DNA of 34,398 bases, taken from positions 1 through 34,398 of the forward strand of contig CAYMEO010000018.1 of the NCBI GenBank assembly GCA_964389705.1, in the 5' to 3' direction. Every line of letters begins with the position of its first letter. Position 1 is the stretch's first letter. Shown here piece after piece: positions 7,993-16,823 of the stretch. The DNA is from PSLL01 sp964389705 (GTDB lineage: Bacteria; Desulfobacterota_D; UBA1144; Nemesobacterales; CSP1-2). A program made the translations under genes and the position numbers. A model generated the notes under the pieces. It had not been told where the DNA came from, searched no databases, and saw nothing but the letters and a program-made list of their open reading frames with translations.

Positions 7993-10900
7993 ATGAAAAA
8001 GGCAAAGGATTATGACGCAATTATCGGCGCCGTAATTCAGAGCGTTCATCAGTCAATCAATCTTCAGGAGGTCTTGGAAAACGCCGCTCAGGTCATAATC
8101 AAGAACATACCTAAGGTTAAACATATTGCGATTTACATGGTCGAAGGGAAAGAGGCAGTTCTAAAGGCATATAGAGGATACCCCGATTGGTTTATTGAGA
8201 GAGCAGGAAGAATCCCCCATCCTAAGGGACTTACATGGAAGACAATTATAGAGGGGAAACCCAGGTACTGTGCAGATGTGGACAAAGATGAATTTATAGG
8301 CCTAGCTGGAAGGGAGTTAGGAATAAAGAGTTATTTGTCTATGCCTATTCATTCCGAAGGCAAGACAATAGGATGTATAAATATAAACTCCTTTAGTAAA
8401 AATGCATTCAATAAAGAAGAGATAAACCTGTTGGGAACTTTGGTTCAGCAGATAGAGATAGCAATCAATAACACTCATCATATAGAGGCGCTGAGAAAGG
8501 CACACGACGAGTTAGAAGCCCTGGTTCAAGAACGCACTGTTAAGCTTGAAAAAATAAATGAAGAATTAAAAGCAGAAATTGAGAAGCGCAAGCAGACAGA
8601 GAAAGAGCTCTCCGTGGTACAGAGGTATCTTGCCTTTCTTGCAGAGGCAAGTGTCAGACTTTCAGTCTCACTCGACTATGAAACCACACTCAAGAATGTA
8701 GTGAGTCTTGTGGTGCCTGAAATGGCAGACTGGTGTGCGGTTGACATAATTGATGAGAAAGGGGCTCTCAAGCGTCTCGCAGTGGCCCATGGAGACCTAG
8801 CTAAGGTAGATTTGGCCTATGAGATCGAGCGCCGATATCCAACCTCTATGAATGCTATTTATGGTATGCCGAATGTACTGCGCACCTCCAAGCCGGAGTT
8901 ATACACCGAAATCCCCGACGCTCTTCTAGTAGAGGTTGCCCGCGACTCTGAGCATCTCCAAATCCTCCGTGACATTGGTCTCAAATCTGCCATGTGCGTG
9001 CCCCTTATATCCCGTGGGCAGACGCTAGGTGTACTTACCTTTGCAATGGCAGAATCGGGCCGCCGGTATAATTCGGATGATCTTACCTTTGCAGAGGACC
9101 TCGCCCGTCGCGCCGCTACTGCAATTGACAATGCGCGTCTATATAGGAGCGCCCAGAGGGCAGAAGAACTATTCTCATCGTTTATGCAGAACCTCCCTGC
9201 CGCGGCATGGATAAAGGACGCACAGGGACGCTATGTCTATGTAAACAGATTTGGCGAGGAGATTTTCCACAGAAAACTCAGCGACCTAATAGGCAAGATG
9301 GATGAGGAAATCTTTCCCACAGATACGGCCAAACAGTCTAAAGAAAACGACAGGATTGTCATAATGAAAGGGGAGAGTATACAGACGGTTGAGACCCTTA
9401 TTCATGATGATGAAATCCGTCATTCAATTGTGAGCAAGTTCCCAATATTTGATCACAATAGAGATATATCTATGGTTGGAGGGGTTGCAATAGATATTAC
9501 TGAGCATATAAAAACACAGGAGGCTTTGCAAAGGGCTAAAGATGACCTAGAAACAAGGGTTCGGGAACGGTACGCAGAACTGATAAAAGCCAATGAAGCA
9601 CTCCAGTCCGAAATTACCGAGCGTAAAAGGGCCGAGGAGAGGCTTGAACGGATAAGCCATCAAATGGAATTGATATTAAACTCAGCGGGTGAGGGTATAT
9701 GCGGATTAGACATAGAAGGAAACATAACATTCATTAACCCCTATGGAGCTAAAGTGATCGGATGGGAAGCCAGAGAAATTATTGGTAAGTCGATGCATGA
9801 TATTTTTCACCACTCAAAGCCAGATGGAACCCATTATCAACCGGAGGAGTGCCCGATTTATAAGTCACTTAGGAACGGGAGTACCTATCATATAGATAAT
9901 GAGGTATTTTGGAGAAAGGACGGAGAGGGTTTTCCAGTCGAATACATCAGCACACCAATTCGGGAAGGAGGTAAAGTAGTAGGGGCAGTCGTCACATTTA
10001 GCGACATTACAGAGCGAAAAAGAATAGAGGAGGACAGACTGAAGTTTAGCAAACTGGAGTCATTAGGAATCTTGGCAGGAGGTATTGCCCATGACTTTAA
10101 CAATCTGCTCACTGGGATTATGACCGCAATTTCCTCTGTAAAGGCGGATTCACATATAAGTGCCGATGTTCATGAGAACCTCACAGAAGCGGAGAAGGCG
10201 TGTATACAGGCAAAAAGGCTCACACAACAACTACTTACATTCTCAAGAGGAGGGGCACCAGTAAAGAAGCTGACATCCATTGAACAGATAATAAGGGAGT
10301 CAGTCTCTTTTGCCCTCAGCGGTTCTAATGTGAAATGCAATGTCAGTATAGAAGAAGGACTATGGGATGCAGAGGTAGATCAGGGTCAGATAAGCCAGGC
10401 CATAACCAACCTTCTAATCAATGCAGACCAGGCAATGCCCCAAGGCGGGATAATAAACGTAATGGCGCGCAATATTGATTATAGAGGAGAAGACCCAATA
10501 CTCAAAGAGGGAAGGTATGTAAGGATAACCGTAGAGGATGAGGGAATTGGGATACCTCAGGAGTATATTGCAAGGATATTCGACCCATACTTTACAACAA
10601 AGCAAAAAGGCAGCGGACTAGGGCTTGCAGTTGCGTACTCAATAATAAAGAACCATGATGGATTCATAGATGTAGAATCAGAACTTGGGAAAGGCACCAA
10701 ATTCTACATATATATACCGGCATCACAAAAGAGAATAGAGGAGAGAGGAATAGAACAGAAGAAAACACCGGATGGAAAGGGAAGGGTGCTCATCATGGAC
10801 GATGAAGCTATAATCAGAAGGTCCGCGGGGCGCGCCCTCGAGCGTATAGGATATGATGTCGAGTATGCATCAGATGGGGCAGAGGCAATAAAGCTATATA

Positions 10901-11157
10901 TAAGAGCTAAAGAGGCAAATAAACGATTTGATGCGGTTATAATGGATTTAACTGTCCCGGGTGGAATGGGAGGTAAAGAAGCGATAGAGAAGCTGATCAG
11001 TATTGACCCCGAGGTTAAAGCCATAGTATCGAGTGGCTATTCAAACGATTCAGTTATGTCAGAATTCATGGGATATGGTTTTAGAGGAGTTCTCTCTAAG
11101 CCCTATACCATAGAAGAGCTAAGTGATATACTTCGCAAAGTAATCGAAGAGAAGTAG
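7993..11157 (+). CDS. Hybrid sensor histidine kinase (GAF-GAF-PAS-PAS-HisKA-HATPase-REC)
   Basis: This 1054-aa cytoplasmic signalling protein senses unknown cues and carries out phosphotransfer. A GAF domain (about 10-160) is followed by a coiled coil rich in Glu/Lys, a second GAF domain (about 205-385), a PAS domain (about 395-510), another coiled coil and a second PAS domain (about 555-680). The kinase core has the phospho-acceptor in GGIAHDFNNLL (His700) and ATP-binding boxes NLLINADQA, DEGIGIPQEYIARIFDPYFT and GSGLGLAVAYSII. A C-terminal receiver has MDDEA acidic residues and phospho-acceptor Asp985 in VIMDLTVPGGMGG. No transmembrane segment is evident. ATG 7993 is chosen over an upstream TTG because of the GAGGGG ribosome site. 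No cognate regulator is adjacent. Confidence 0.93.
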   Translation: MKKAKDYDAIIGAVIQSVHQSINLQEVLENAAQVIIKNIPKVKHIAIYMVEGKEAVLKAYRGYPDWFIERAGRIPHPKGLTWKTIIEGKPRYCADVDKDEFIGLAGRELGIKSYLSMPIHSEGKTIGCININSFSKNAFNKEEINLLGTLVQQIEIAINNTHHIEALRKAHDELEALVQERTVKLEKINEELKAEIEKRKQTEKELSVVQRYLAFLAEASVRLSVSLDYETTLKNVVSLVVPEMADWCAVDIIDEKGALKRLAVAHGDLAKVDLAYEIERRYPTSMNAIYGMPNVLRTSKPELYTEIPDALLVEVARDSEHLQILRDIGLKSAMCVPLISRGQTLGVLTFAMAESGRRYNSDDLTFAEDLARRAATAIDNARLYRSAQRAEELFSSFMQNLPAAAWIKDAQGRYVYVNRFGEEIFHRKLSDLIGKMDEEIFPTDTAKQSKENDRIVIMKGESIQTVETLIHDDEIRHSIVSKFPIFDHNRDISMVGGVAIDITEHIKTQEALQRAKDDLETRVRERYAELIKANEALQSEITERKRAEERLERISHQMELILNSAGEGICGLDIEGNITFINPYGAKVIGWEAREIIGKSMHDIFHHSKPDGTHYQPEECPIYKSLRNGSTYHIDNEVFWRKDGEGFPVEYISTPIREGGKVVGAVVTFSDITERKRIEEDRLKFSKLESLGILAGGIAHDFNNLLTGIMTAISSVKADSHISADVHENLTEAEKACIQAKRLTQQLLTFSRGGAPVKKLTSIEQIIRESVSFALSGSNVKCNVSIEEGLWDAEVDQGQISQAITNLLINADQAMPQGGIINVMARNIDYRGEDPILKEGRYVRITVEDEGIGIPQEYIARIFDPYFTTKQKGSGLGLAVAYSIIKNHDGFIDVESELGKGTKFYIYIPASQKRIEERGIEQKKTPDGKGRVLIMDDEAIIRRSAGRALERIGYDVEYASDGAEAIKLYIRAKEANKRFDAVIMDLTVPGGMGGKEAIEKLISIDPEVKAIVSSGYSNDSVMSEFMGYGFRGVLSKPYTIEELSDILRKVIEEK

Positions 11158-11331
11158 GCATCCCGGTAAACAGATTTAAATTCGACCCTCTTTTAATAAA
11201 AATCCCCATTGCTATTCCCTATTCCGAGAATGGGTTCCTCGGTTCTGCTCGGCATAATATACCCTTCTACTTACCTCTCCTTTTTACCCTTGCTAATACT
11301 CCGCTTTGCTGGTAGCATAAGACGATTTAAT

Positions 11332-12099
11332 ATGAAAATCTCTATTCTCGGTTGCGGCGGCAGCAGGGGGAAAAACTCAAGGCCCACGGGCTTTCTGGTT
11401 GATGAGAACCTTCTGCTTGATGCCGGTACCGCTACCGAGGTTCTCGGCCTTAGAAAAAGCGCTGAGATAGATCATATTCTCATTACACACGCACATCTCG
11501 ACCATGTGGGAGACCTCCCCTTTATAGCAAGTGCGGCTTTTGATTTGCGCAAAGGACCCGTTATTCTCTGCGGCATAGAAGACGCTATAAAAGACATTTC
11601 ATCTCATATATTCAACTGGCGTATATGGCCGGATGTTCTCCAGATTCCAAACACACAAGAAGCCAAGTTCTCATATAAAATTCTTAAACCACTCAAGAGC
11701 ATAAAGGTAGGTTCATATAACGTATTGCCGATTCCCGTAAACCATGTGGTACCCACTGTAGGCTACATAATAGACGACGGCGAAACCGCATTTGCTTTTA
11801 CCGGAGACACCCACACTACAGAGGTCTTCTGGGAGAAGGTTCGGTCTAAAAAGAAGCTGCGCGCCATAATTATAGAGGCCTCTTTCCCCAGTTATATGGA
11901 AGAGATGGCCAGAATATCGGGACACCTCACCCCACACCTAGTGGCCGAAGAACTGAAAAAGCTAAAACGCAGGGATATAGAGATCTACATATCACATATA
12001 AAGCCACTCTATAGAGAAGAGGTCATTACAGAACTGAAGAGCTTATCAGATAAATTACCCATTAAGGCACTCGAAGATGGGATGGAGATAAATCTATAA
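11332..12099 (+). CDS. MBL-fold hydrolase, class II cAMP phosphodiesterase-like
   Basis: This 255-aa metallo-beta-lactamase-fold protein starts at MKISILGCGGSRG, typical of class II cyclic nucleotide phosphodiesterases (PDE1/CpdP type) and their relatives. The zinc motif HAHLDH (His53, His55, Asp57, His58) is followed by GDLPFIASA, close to the class II signature. Later metal ligands are His in NHVVPTVGY, Asp in FTGDTHTTEVFW and His in ISHIKPLY. The adjacent gene, 15 nt downstream, is an adenylate cyclase, so cAMP hydrolysis is a sensible proposal, though tRNase Z-like or other phosphodiesterase activity is not excluded. The frame runs upstream to 11209, but homology begins at ATG 11332, which has no strong ribosome site. 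Confidence 0.8.
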   Translation: MKISILGCGGSRGKNSRPTGFLVDENLLLDAGTATEVLGLRKSAEIDHILITHAHLDHVGDLPFIASAAFDLRKGPVILCGIEDAIKDISSHIFNWRIWPDVLQIPNTQEAKFSYKILKPLKSIKVGSYNVLPIPVNHVVPTVGYIIDDGETAFAFTGDTHTTEVFWEKVRSKKKLRAIIIEASFPSYMEEMARISGHLTPHLVAEELKKLKRRDIEIYISHIKPLYREEVITELKSLSDKLPIKALEDGMEINL

Positions 12100-12114
12100 T
12101 ATCAATTAACGAAG

Positions 12115-14247
12115 ATGAAGAAAAAGGGTGATAAAACCCTTCTTATTGTATCTATTAGTATTAGCCTTTTTTCGGCACTACTTACCCTATTTCTCTACAG
12201 ATGGTCACCTACTCTTCTAAAAGAGGTTGACCTCAGATACAGCGACTTCCGTTTTAAGCTGCGGGGAGATGTAAAGCCGGGTCCCAGTGTAGCCATTGTA
12301 GCTATTGATGAGAGGAGTATTAATCAATTGGGAAGATGGCCCTGGTCACGCCGCCACCTTGCCGAGTTGATAGAGAAGCTCGCCGATTATAGACCCAAGG
12401 TAGTAGCATTTGATATGACATTTTCAGAGCCAGAGTCTGATGATGCCGATAGAGCCTTTGGTACAGCCCTGGAAAAAGGCAGAAACGTTATATTAGGTTA
12501 CTTCTTTCGAGAGAGTGCCACACAGGGGCCTTCTTCTGAATCACTCAATCAGCTTAGCCGCTCAAATATTAAACTCATAAATTTTCTTGGAAGGCCTGAG
12601 CCACATCTTCTAGGAGAGTTTCCTTTCGTAGAAACAAACATCCCTCAAATTGGAGCCTATGCTCAAGGATTTGGTTTTTTTAACTTCCCTAATGCCGATA
12701 CAGACGGGGTCTTTCGCCGCGCCCAACTCATTATGGCATATAAAGGTGAGATCTACCCATCACTAGACATTGAGAGCCTGAGGCATTTCCTTGAAGAAGA
12801 AATCCTGCTTAAAGTGGCCTCTTATGGCGTAGATAGTCTCTATATCGGACAGACAATGATACCCACAGACGAAAGGGGAGAGTTCCTCATCAACTACTAT
12901 GGCCCCAGCGGAATGTTTTCGACATACTCAGCTGTAGATGTGCTCTCAGGAGAGATTCCACCCAATGCCCTAAAGGATAAACTGGTATTTGTCGGCACTA
13001 CCGAGATAGGGATCTCTGACCTGAGGTCTACACCCTTTGACCCTACATTTCCAGGCGTTGAAATACACGCTACAGTAGCAGAGAACATACTCGATGGGCG
13101 ATTCCTTATCAAAAATGATCTGACTGAGGCACTAGATATTATTCTGCTCCTGGTATTGCCAATAGTCCTCGTTCTCCTAATTATGCGCGTTGGAAAAACA
13201 CTTATTGCAACCAGTATCTTTTTAGCCCTTCTATTCATCCATCTATTTGGAAATTATATGCTTTTCACAAGATTAAATCTCCTCCTCAGCGCTCTTTATC
13301 CCACATTATCCCTAGGACTCACATATGTTCTCTATGAAGGGTATCGCAATCTCATTGTAGAGAGAAGGAGCCGATACCTACGTAAGGCATTCAGCAGTTA
13401 CGTCTCTGCAGAGCTCGTCGCACAAATCCTTCAAGACCCGGATAAACTCAAGCTGGGCGGCGAAAAGAGAAAGATCACGGTGCTTTTCTCGGACATTCGT
13501 GGCTTTACTTCCCTCTCTGAAACGATGCCTCCCGATCTACTTGTCTCCCTTCTTAATGAGTATCTAAGCCCTATGACCCAAATCGTTATGAATGAGCAAG
13601 GGACACTCGATAAATACATTGGGGATGCCATAATGGCAATCTTTGGTGCCCCGCTTGATGTTCCCGACCATCCAATGCGCGCCTGCCGGACTGCCCTACG
13701 GATGATAGAAGAGCTAGAAAAACTCCATCTAAAATGGAAAGAGAAGGAATGGCCCAATATCTCCATCGGCGTGGGGATAAATACAGGAGAGGCCATTGTG
13801 GGAAACATGGGAGCCAATATGAGGTTCGACTACACGGCAATAGGCGACACAGTTAACCTGGCCTCGCGTCTTGAGGGTCTAAACAAGCTCTACGGCACGC
13901 AGATTATTATCAGCAAATCCACCCTTGATGAGATTGACTCCTCTCAATTCCTCGTAAGGGAGCTTGACCTAGTTCAGGTAAAGGGAAAGGAAAAACCCGT
14001 CTCTATATTTGAGCTTATCGGCACATCTGACAAGGAACAAAAGGAGTCGCTTGTCAGTCTTTTTACTGAGGCCAGGAATCTCTACCAATCCCAGGATTTC
14101 TACGAGGCTATGAAAAAGTTCGCCGAGATTCTAAAGATGTTTCCTGAGGATAAACCCTCGGCCCTCTACTATGAACGCTGTTTAGAGTATATATCCCAAC
14201 CACCGCCACCTAATTGGGACGGCATTTACATCGCTAAGGAAAAGTAA
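12115..14247 (+). CDS. CHASE2-domain class III adenylate cyclase
   Basis: This 710-aa membrane enzyme makes cAMP from ATP. A transmembrane helix (about 7-27) leads into an extracytoplasmic CHASE2 sensor (about 35-325), seen as VAIVAIDERSINQLGRWPWSR and PGVEIHATVAENIL. Three transmembrane helices follow (about 340-412). The cyclase domain (about 448-625) has metal-binding Asp460 (LFSDIRGF) and Asp504 (YIGDAIMA). Lys500 and the Asp of RFDYTAIGD match adenine-specifying positions, and VNLASRLE supplies the transition-state Asn and Arg, so the domain looks active. A C-terminal helical, TPR-like tail ends near PPPPNWDG. It lies 15 nt after the phosphodiesterase-like gene and upstream of the surface operon. 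Confidence 0.94.
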   Translation: MKKKGDKTLLIVSISISLFSALLTLFLYRWSPTLLKEVDLRYSDFRFKLRGDVKPGPSVAIVAIDERSINQLGRWPWSRRHLAELIEKLADYRPKVVAFDMTFSEPESDDADRAFGTALEKGRNVILGYFFRESATQGPSSESLNQLSRSNIKLINFLGRPEPHLLGEFPFVETNIPQIGAYAQGFGFFNFPNADTDGVFRRAQLIMAYKGEIYPSLDIESLRHFLEEEILLKVASYGVDSLYIGQTMIPTDERGEFLINYYGPSGMFSTYSAVDVLSGEIPPNALKDKLVFVGTTEIGISDLRSTPFDPTFPGVEIHATVAENILDGRFLIKNDLTEALDIILLLVLPIVLVLLIMRVGKTLIATSIFLALLFIHLFGNYMLFTRLNLLLSALYPTLSLGLTYVLYEGYRNLIVERRSRYLRKAFSSYVSAELVAQILQDPDKLKLGGEKRKITVLFSDIRGFTSLSETMPPDLLVSLLNEYLSPMTQIVMNEQGTLDKYIGDAIMAIFGAPLDVPDHPMRACRTALRMIEELEKLHLKWKEKEWPNISIGVGINTGEAIVGNMGANMRFDYTAIGDTVNLASRLEGLNKLYGTQIIISKSTLDEIDSSQFLVRELDLVQVKGKEKPVSIFELIGTSDKEQKESLVSLFTEARNLYQSQDFYEAMKKFAEILKMFPEDKPSALYYERCLEYISQPPPPNWDGIYIAKEK

Positions 14248-14260
14248 CTAAAGCAACGCC

Positions 14261-14283
14261 TCCTTCGACAGGCTCAGGATAAA
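14261..14283. repeat. Possible dispersed-repeat core (CCTTCGACAGGCTCAGG)
   Basis: The sequence CCTTCGACAGGCTCAGGAT lies between the cyclase stop and the next promoter. The same core is familiar to me from intergenic repeats in many environmental bacterial genomes. No second copy was seen in this window, so repeat status is from general knowledge and needs a genome-wide count. Confidence 0.35.
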
Positions 14284-14309
14284 CTACAACCTAAGATAAT
14301 ATTCAGAGG

Positions 14310-14343
14310 CTACTTGACAATTATAGATAAAATCAAGTAGAGT
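14310..14343 (+). promoter_or_regulatory. Candidate promoter overlapping an 8-bp inverted repeat
   Basis: TTGACA (14314-14319), an 18-nt spacer and TAGAGT (14338-14343, four of six bases) form a reasonable sigma-70 promoter for the three-gene surface operon. The inverted repeat CTACTTGA (14310-14317) / TCAAGTAG (14333-14340) spans both boxes with a 15-nt gap, so a dimeric regulator bound there would block or modulate the promoter. Confidence 0.45.
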
Positions 14344-14407
14344 CAGTGTCAGAAGAAAACGCTTTATATCGGTTTAATTTCGGTTTCTTAAAGGAGGATA
14401 GTGAGGA

Positions 14408-15910
14408 TTGGGCGGCTATAGGTGGTTTTCTCTGATTTTTTTGCTAGTATATGCTATTTCCCACGCCGCCCTGGCTCAATTTGAATTTAAACTCAATAAA
14501 GGCCTTGCTGCGTACCTTAAAAAGGACTACGAGGGAGCAATAAAACCCCTTGAAGATGCACTGGTGGAAAATCCACAGAGCGTGACTGCTAACCACCTGC
14601 TCGGGCTCTGTCTCTTGAGATTAAACAGGTATGGAGAATCTATAAAATACCTGGAAAAGACGAAAAGACTCAATCCAAATACAAAGGGAATACACCTCGA
14701 TCTCGGAATCGCCTATTTGGCAACAGGAAACCTCAATCAGGCACTCAGTGAATTTAAAGAGGCAATCAGCGAAAACCCCAAGAGCGGCATTGCCTACTAC
14801 AACCTGGGATACACTCAATTCAGGCTCAAGAATTATAAAGAGGCGATTAGCGCCTTCGACAAAGCGTCCACACTCGACCCCGACCTTACTCTCCAGTCGC
14901 ACTTCTACGCTGGACTTAGCCGATACAGACTTGCCGATTATAGTGAGGCAAAGGTTGACTTTGAATTGGCACGAAGGCTGGGTGCAAGGGCAGATACAGG
15001 TGTGGCAGCTCAGGAATACCTAGATGCAATCTCGAGGCTCGGCAAAAGGTACTACGGTACAGTCAGCTCAGGCGTGCAGTACGATACCAACGTTGTGCTC
15101 GAGCCAGATGAGGTAGAGATTACAAATCAAAAAGACGTGCGCGGGATTTTTTTTCTAAATCTGGGATATAAACCCATTCTTAAACCTGACCTCATAATAG
15201 GAGGGGATTATACAGCCTACCTTTCCTTCCATAGAGATTTAGATACCTTTAACATCCAAAACCACAGGATTAACCTTTATGGTAAGAAAAAGACATCTCT
15301 AAGTGGGGTGCCCCTGGATTTATCACTGAACTACATTTATGACCTAGTTCTTATAAACGGGTCACCTGCCCATGATCTTTTCTCTCAGTCCCATTCGGTT
15401 ATCCCCGCATTATCCGTGGAGATAACAAACTATACAAGCACCGAGTTCTCTTATGAGTTTAGGTATGACAACTTTAAGGATTTTCCCGAAAGGGACGCCG
15501 CAAATAACAACTTCACTATAGCCCAGCTCTTTAATCTCTATAATGGAAGGCTGAGTCTCAGGCCAGGATTTAATATCGCTATAAACAGCGCAAGAGACAT
15601 TAGCGGCAGGCGCAACTTTGATTACATTGCCCCGGAGGTTTTCTTAGACGCCATTGCCCTTCTCCCATTTGGATTTACATCTCTGATAAACTTCTACTAC
15701 TTTAGACAAGACTATTATCACGACCCATTTAACAGGGTAGATAATCAGATCAATATAAGGGTTGTGGTTTCAAAAAGACTCTATAAACTGCTTTTTTTAG
15801 ACCTCGGCTATCAACACATAACCAACCTATCAAGCAGCGATTTTCCCGGACCTGAGCCTTTTAAATACTCAAGAAGCATATTTTCAGCCACGCTCAGTGC
15901 AAGGTTCTAG
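14408..15910 (+). CDS. Exported TPR protein with C-terminal outer-membrane beta-barrel (Slam-like architecture)
   Basis: This 500-aa protein starts at a TTG placed 10 nt after AAGGAGG. It has a Sec signal peptide cleaved about after Ala23 (AALA/Q). Five TPR units cover about residues 28-197, for example GIHLDLGIAYLATGNLNQAL and GIAYYNLGYTQFRLKNYKEA. From about 210 to the end the sequence alternates polar and hydrophobic residues as in beta-strands, beginning with SSGVQYDTNVVL and ending in FSATLSARF. The terminal Phe is the usual beta-barrel assembly signal. The size and TPR-plus-barrel order match Slam (DUF560) exporters of surface lipoproteins, but other TPR-barrel porins and polysaccharide exporters share this plan. 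It heads a tight operon, 12 nt before the FecR gene. Confidence 0.85.
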   Translation: MGGYRWFSLIFLLVYAISHAALAQFEFKLNKGLAAYLKKDYEGAIKPLEDALVENPQSVTANHLLGLCLLRLNRYGESIKYLEKTKRLNPNTKGIHLDLGIAYLATGNLNQALSEFKEAISENPKSGIAYYNLGYTQFRLKNYKEAISAFDKASTLDPDLTLQSHFYAGLSRYRLADYSEAKVDFELARRLGARADTGVAAQEYLDAISRLGKRYYGTVSSGVQYDTNVVLEPDEVEITNQKDVRGIFFLNLGYKPILKPDLIIGGDYTAYLSFHRDLDTFNIQNHRINLYGKKKTSLSGVPLDLSLNYIYDLVLINGSPAHDLFSQSHSVIPALSVEITNYTSTEFSYEFRYDNFKDFPERDAANNNFTIAQLFNLYNGRLSLRPGFNIAINSARDISGRRNFDYIAPEVFLDAIALLPFGFTSLINFYYFRQDYYHDPFNRVDNQINIRVVVSKRLYKLLFLDLGYQHITNLSSSDFPGPEPFKYSRSIFSATLSARF

Positions 15911-15922
15911 AAGGAGAAGGAC

Positions 15923-16807
15923 ATGGTAGAGAAGAAATTAGACATAGAGCCTGTCCTCAGAGGGGTCAAAGGGTTCACAGGGAGTTTATTTAAAAAACCT
16001 CTTCCTTCTGTAACCTCGCTAGCAGAGGTTTATATACTCGCCTTAATATCGGTATTATGGATTACTAGCGCATATGCACAGCAAAAGCCAGAACCCATAG
16101 GGATTGTAACCGCAGTTAAGGGTCAGGTTACTGTAATAAGCGGGGGAGTAAGTGAGCAGGTAGATCAGGGAACTAAGGTATTTTTAGGTGACAGGTTCCA
16201 AACTGGAGAGAACTCAGGGGCAAAGATCCTATTTAATGATGATACACTGATCTCTCTGGGGGCAAACACAAAATTTGAAATCACAGAGTTTGTATATAAT
16301 CCGTCAAGAAGAAGGTCCGTCTCAAACATACTTACAGGAAAAATCAAGGCAGTCATTCAGAGATTCGAAGGTGAGTCCGATGTTGAGTTTGTCACTCCTA
16401 AGGGTATAGCCGGTGTAAAGGGAACAATACTTTTTATAGATGCAGACAGAGGCATTTTCTTTGCCCTTGAGAGAGAGGTTTACGTAAGGGGTACTGTTCC
16501 TGGGGCAAAGGAGATAAGGCTAGAGCCCGGAGAATTTACAATAATCGGGCCCGATGGAAACCCGCTAAATCCAGCGCCTATTCCGGATGAATTGAAGAAT
16601 AAATTACAACAAGAGACTCAGGTTAATGAGGAGACGCCCTCGAGGGACTCTCTATATAAAGAGGACTATCCTGGAAAGAAGCCTCCTCATATAGGCATCT
16701 TATCAGAACTCGGAGCATTTGCACCCCTAGAACAGCCTGCCAATCTACTTCCCGGGGTTAATCAGAAGGATGAAGCCCCGGTAGATGTTATAGTGGTGCC
16801 ACGATAA
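15923..16807 (+). CDS. Secreted FecR-domain protein
   Basis: This 294-aa protein has an unusually long basic N-terminal stretch (about 33 residues) before a hydrophobic segment and a likely signal peptidase site at Ala52 (AYA/QQ). The FecR domain covers about residues 58-200: GIVTAVKGQVTVISGG, GDRFQTGENSGAKILFNDDT, SLGANTKFEI and VEFVTPKGIAGVKGT. It lacks the anti-sigma region of classical FecR and belongs to the periplasmic or surface type. The tail is Pro/Glu-rich and probably disordered. AGGAGAAGG before ATG 15923 is a strong ribosome site. It sits between the TPR-barrel gene and the DUF11 protein gene, which suggests a common envelope function. Confidence 0.88.
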   Translation: MVEKKLDIEPVLRGVKGFTGSLFKKPLPSVTSLAEVYILALISVLWITSAYAQQKPEPIGIVTAVKGQVTVISGGVSEQVDQGTKVFLGDRFQTGENSGAKILFNDDTLISLGANTKFEITEFVYNPSRRRSVSNILTGKIKAVIQRFEGESDVEFVTPKGIAGVKGTILFIDADRGIFFALEREVYVRGTVPGAKEIRLEPGEFTIIGPDGNPLNPAPIPDELKNKLQQETQVNEETPSRDSLYKEDYPGKKPPHIGILSELGAFAPLEQPANLLPGVNQKDEAPVDVIVVPR

Positions 16808-16823
16808 AAAAGAGGTCAGGATA

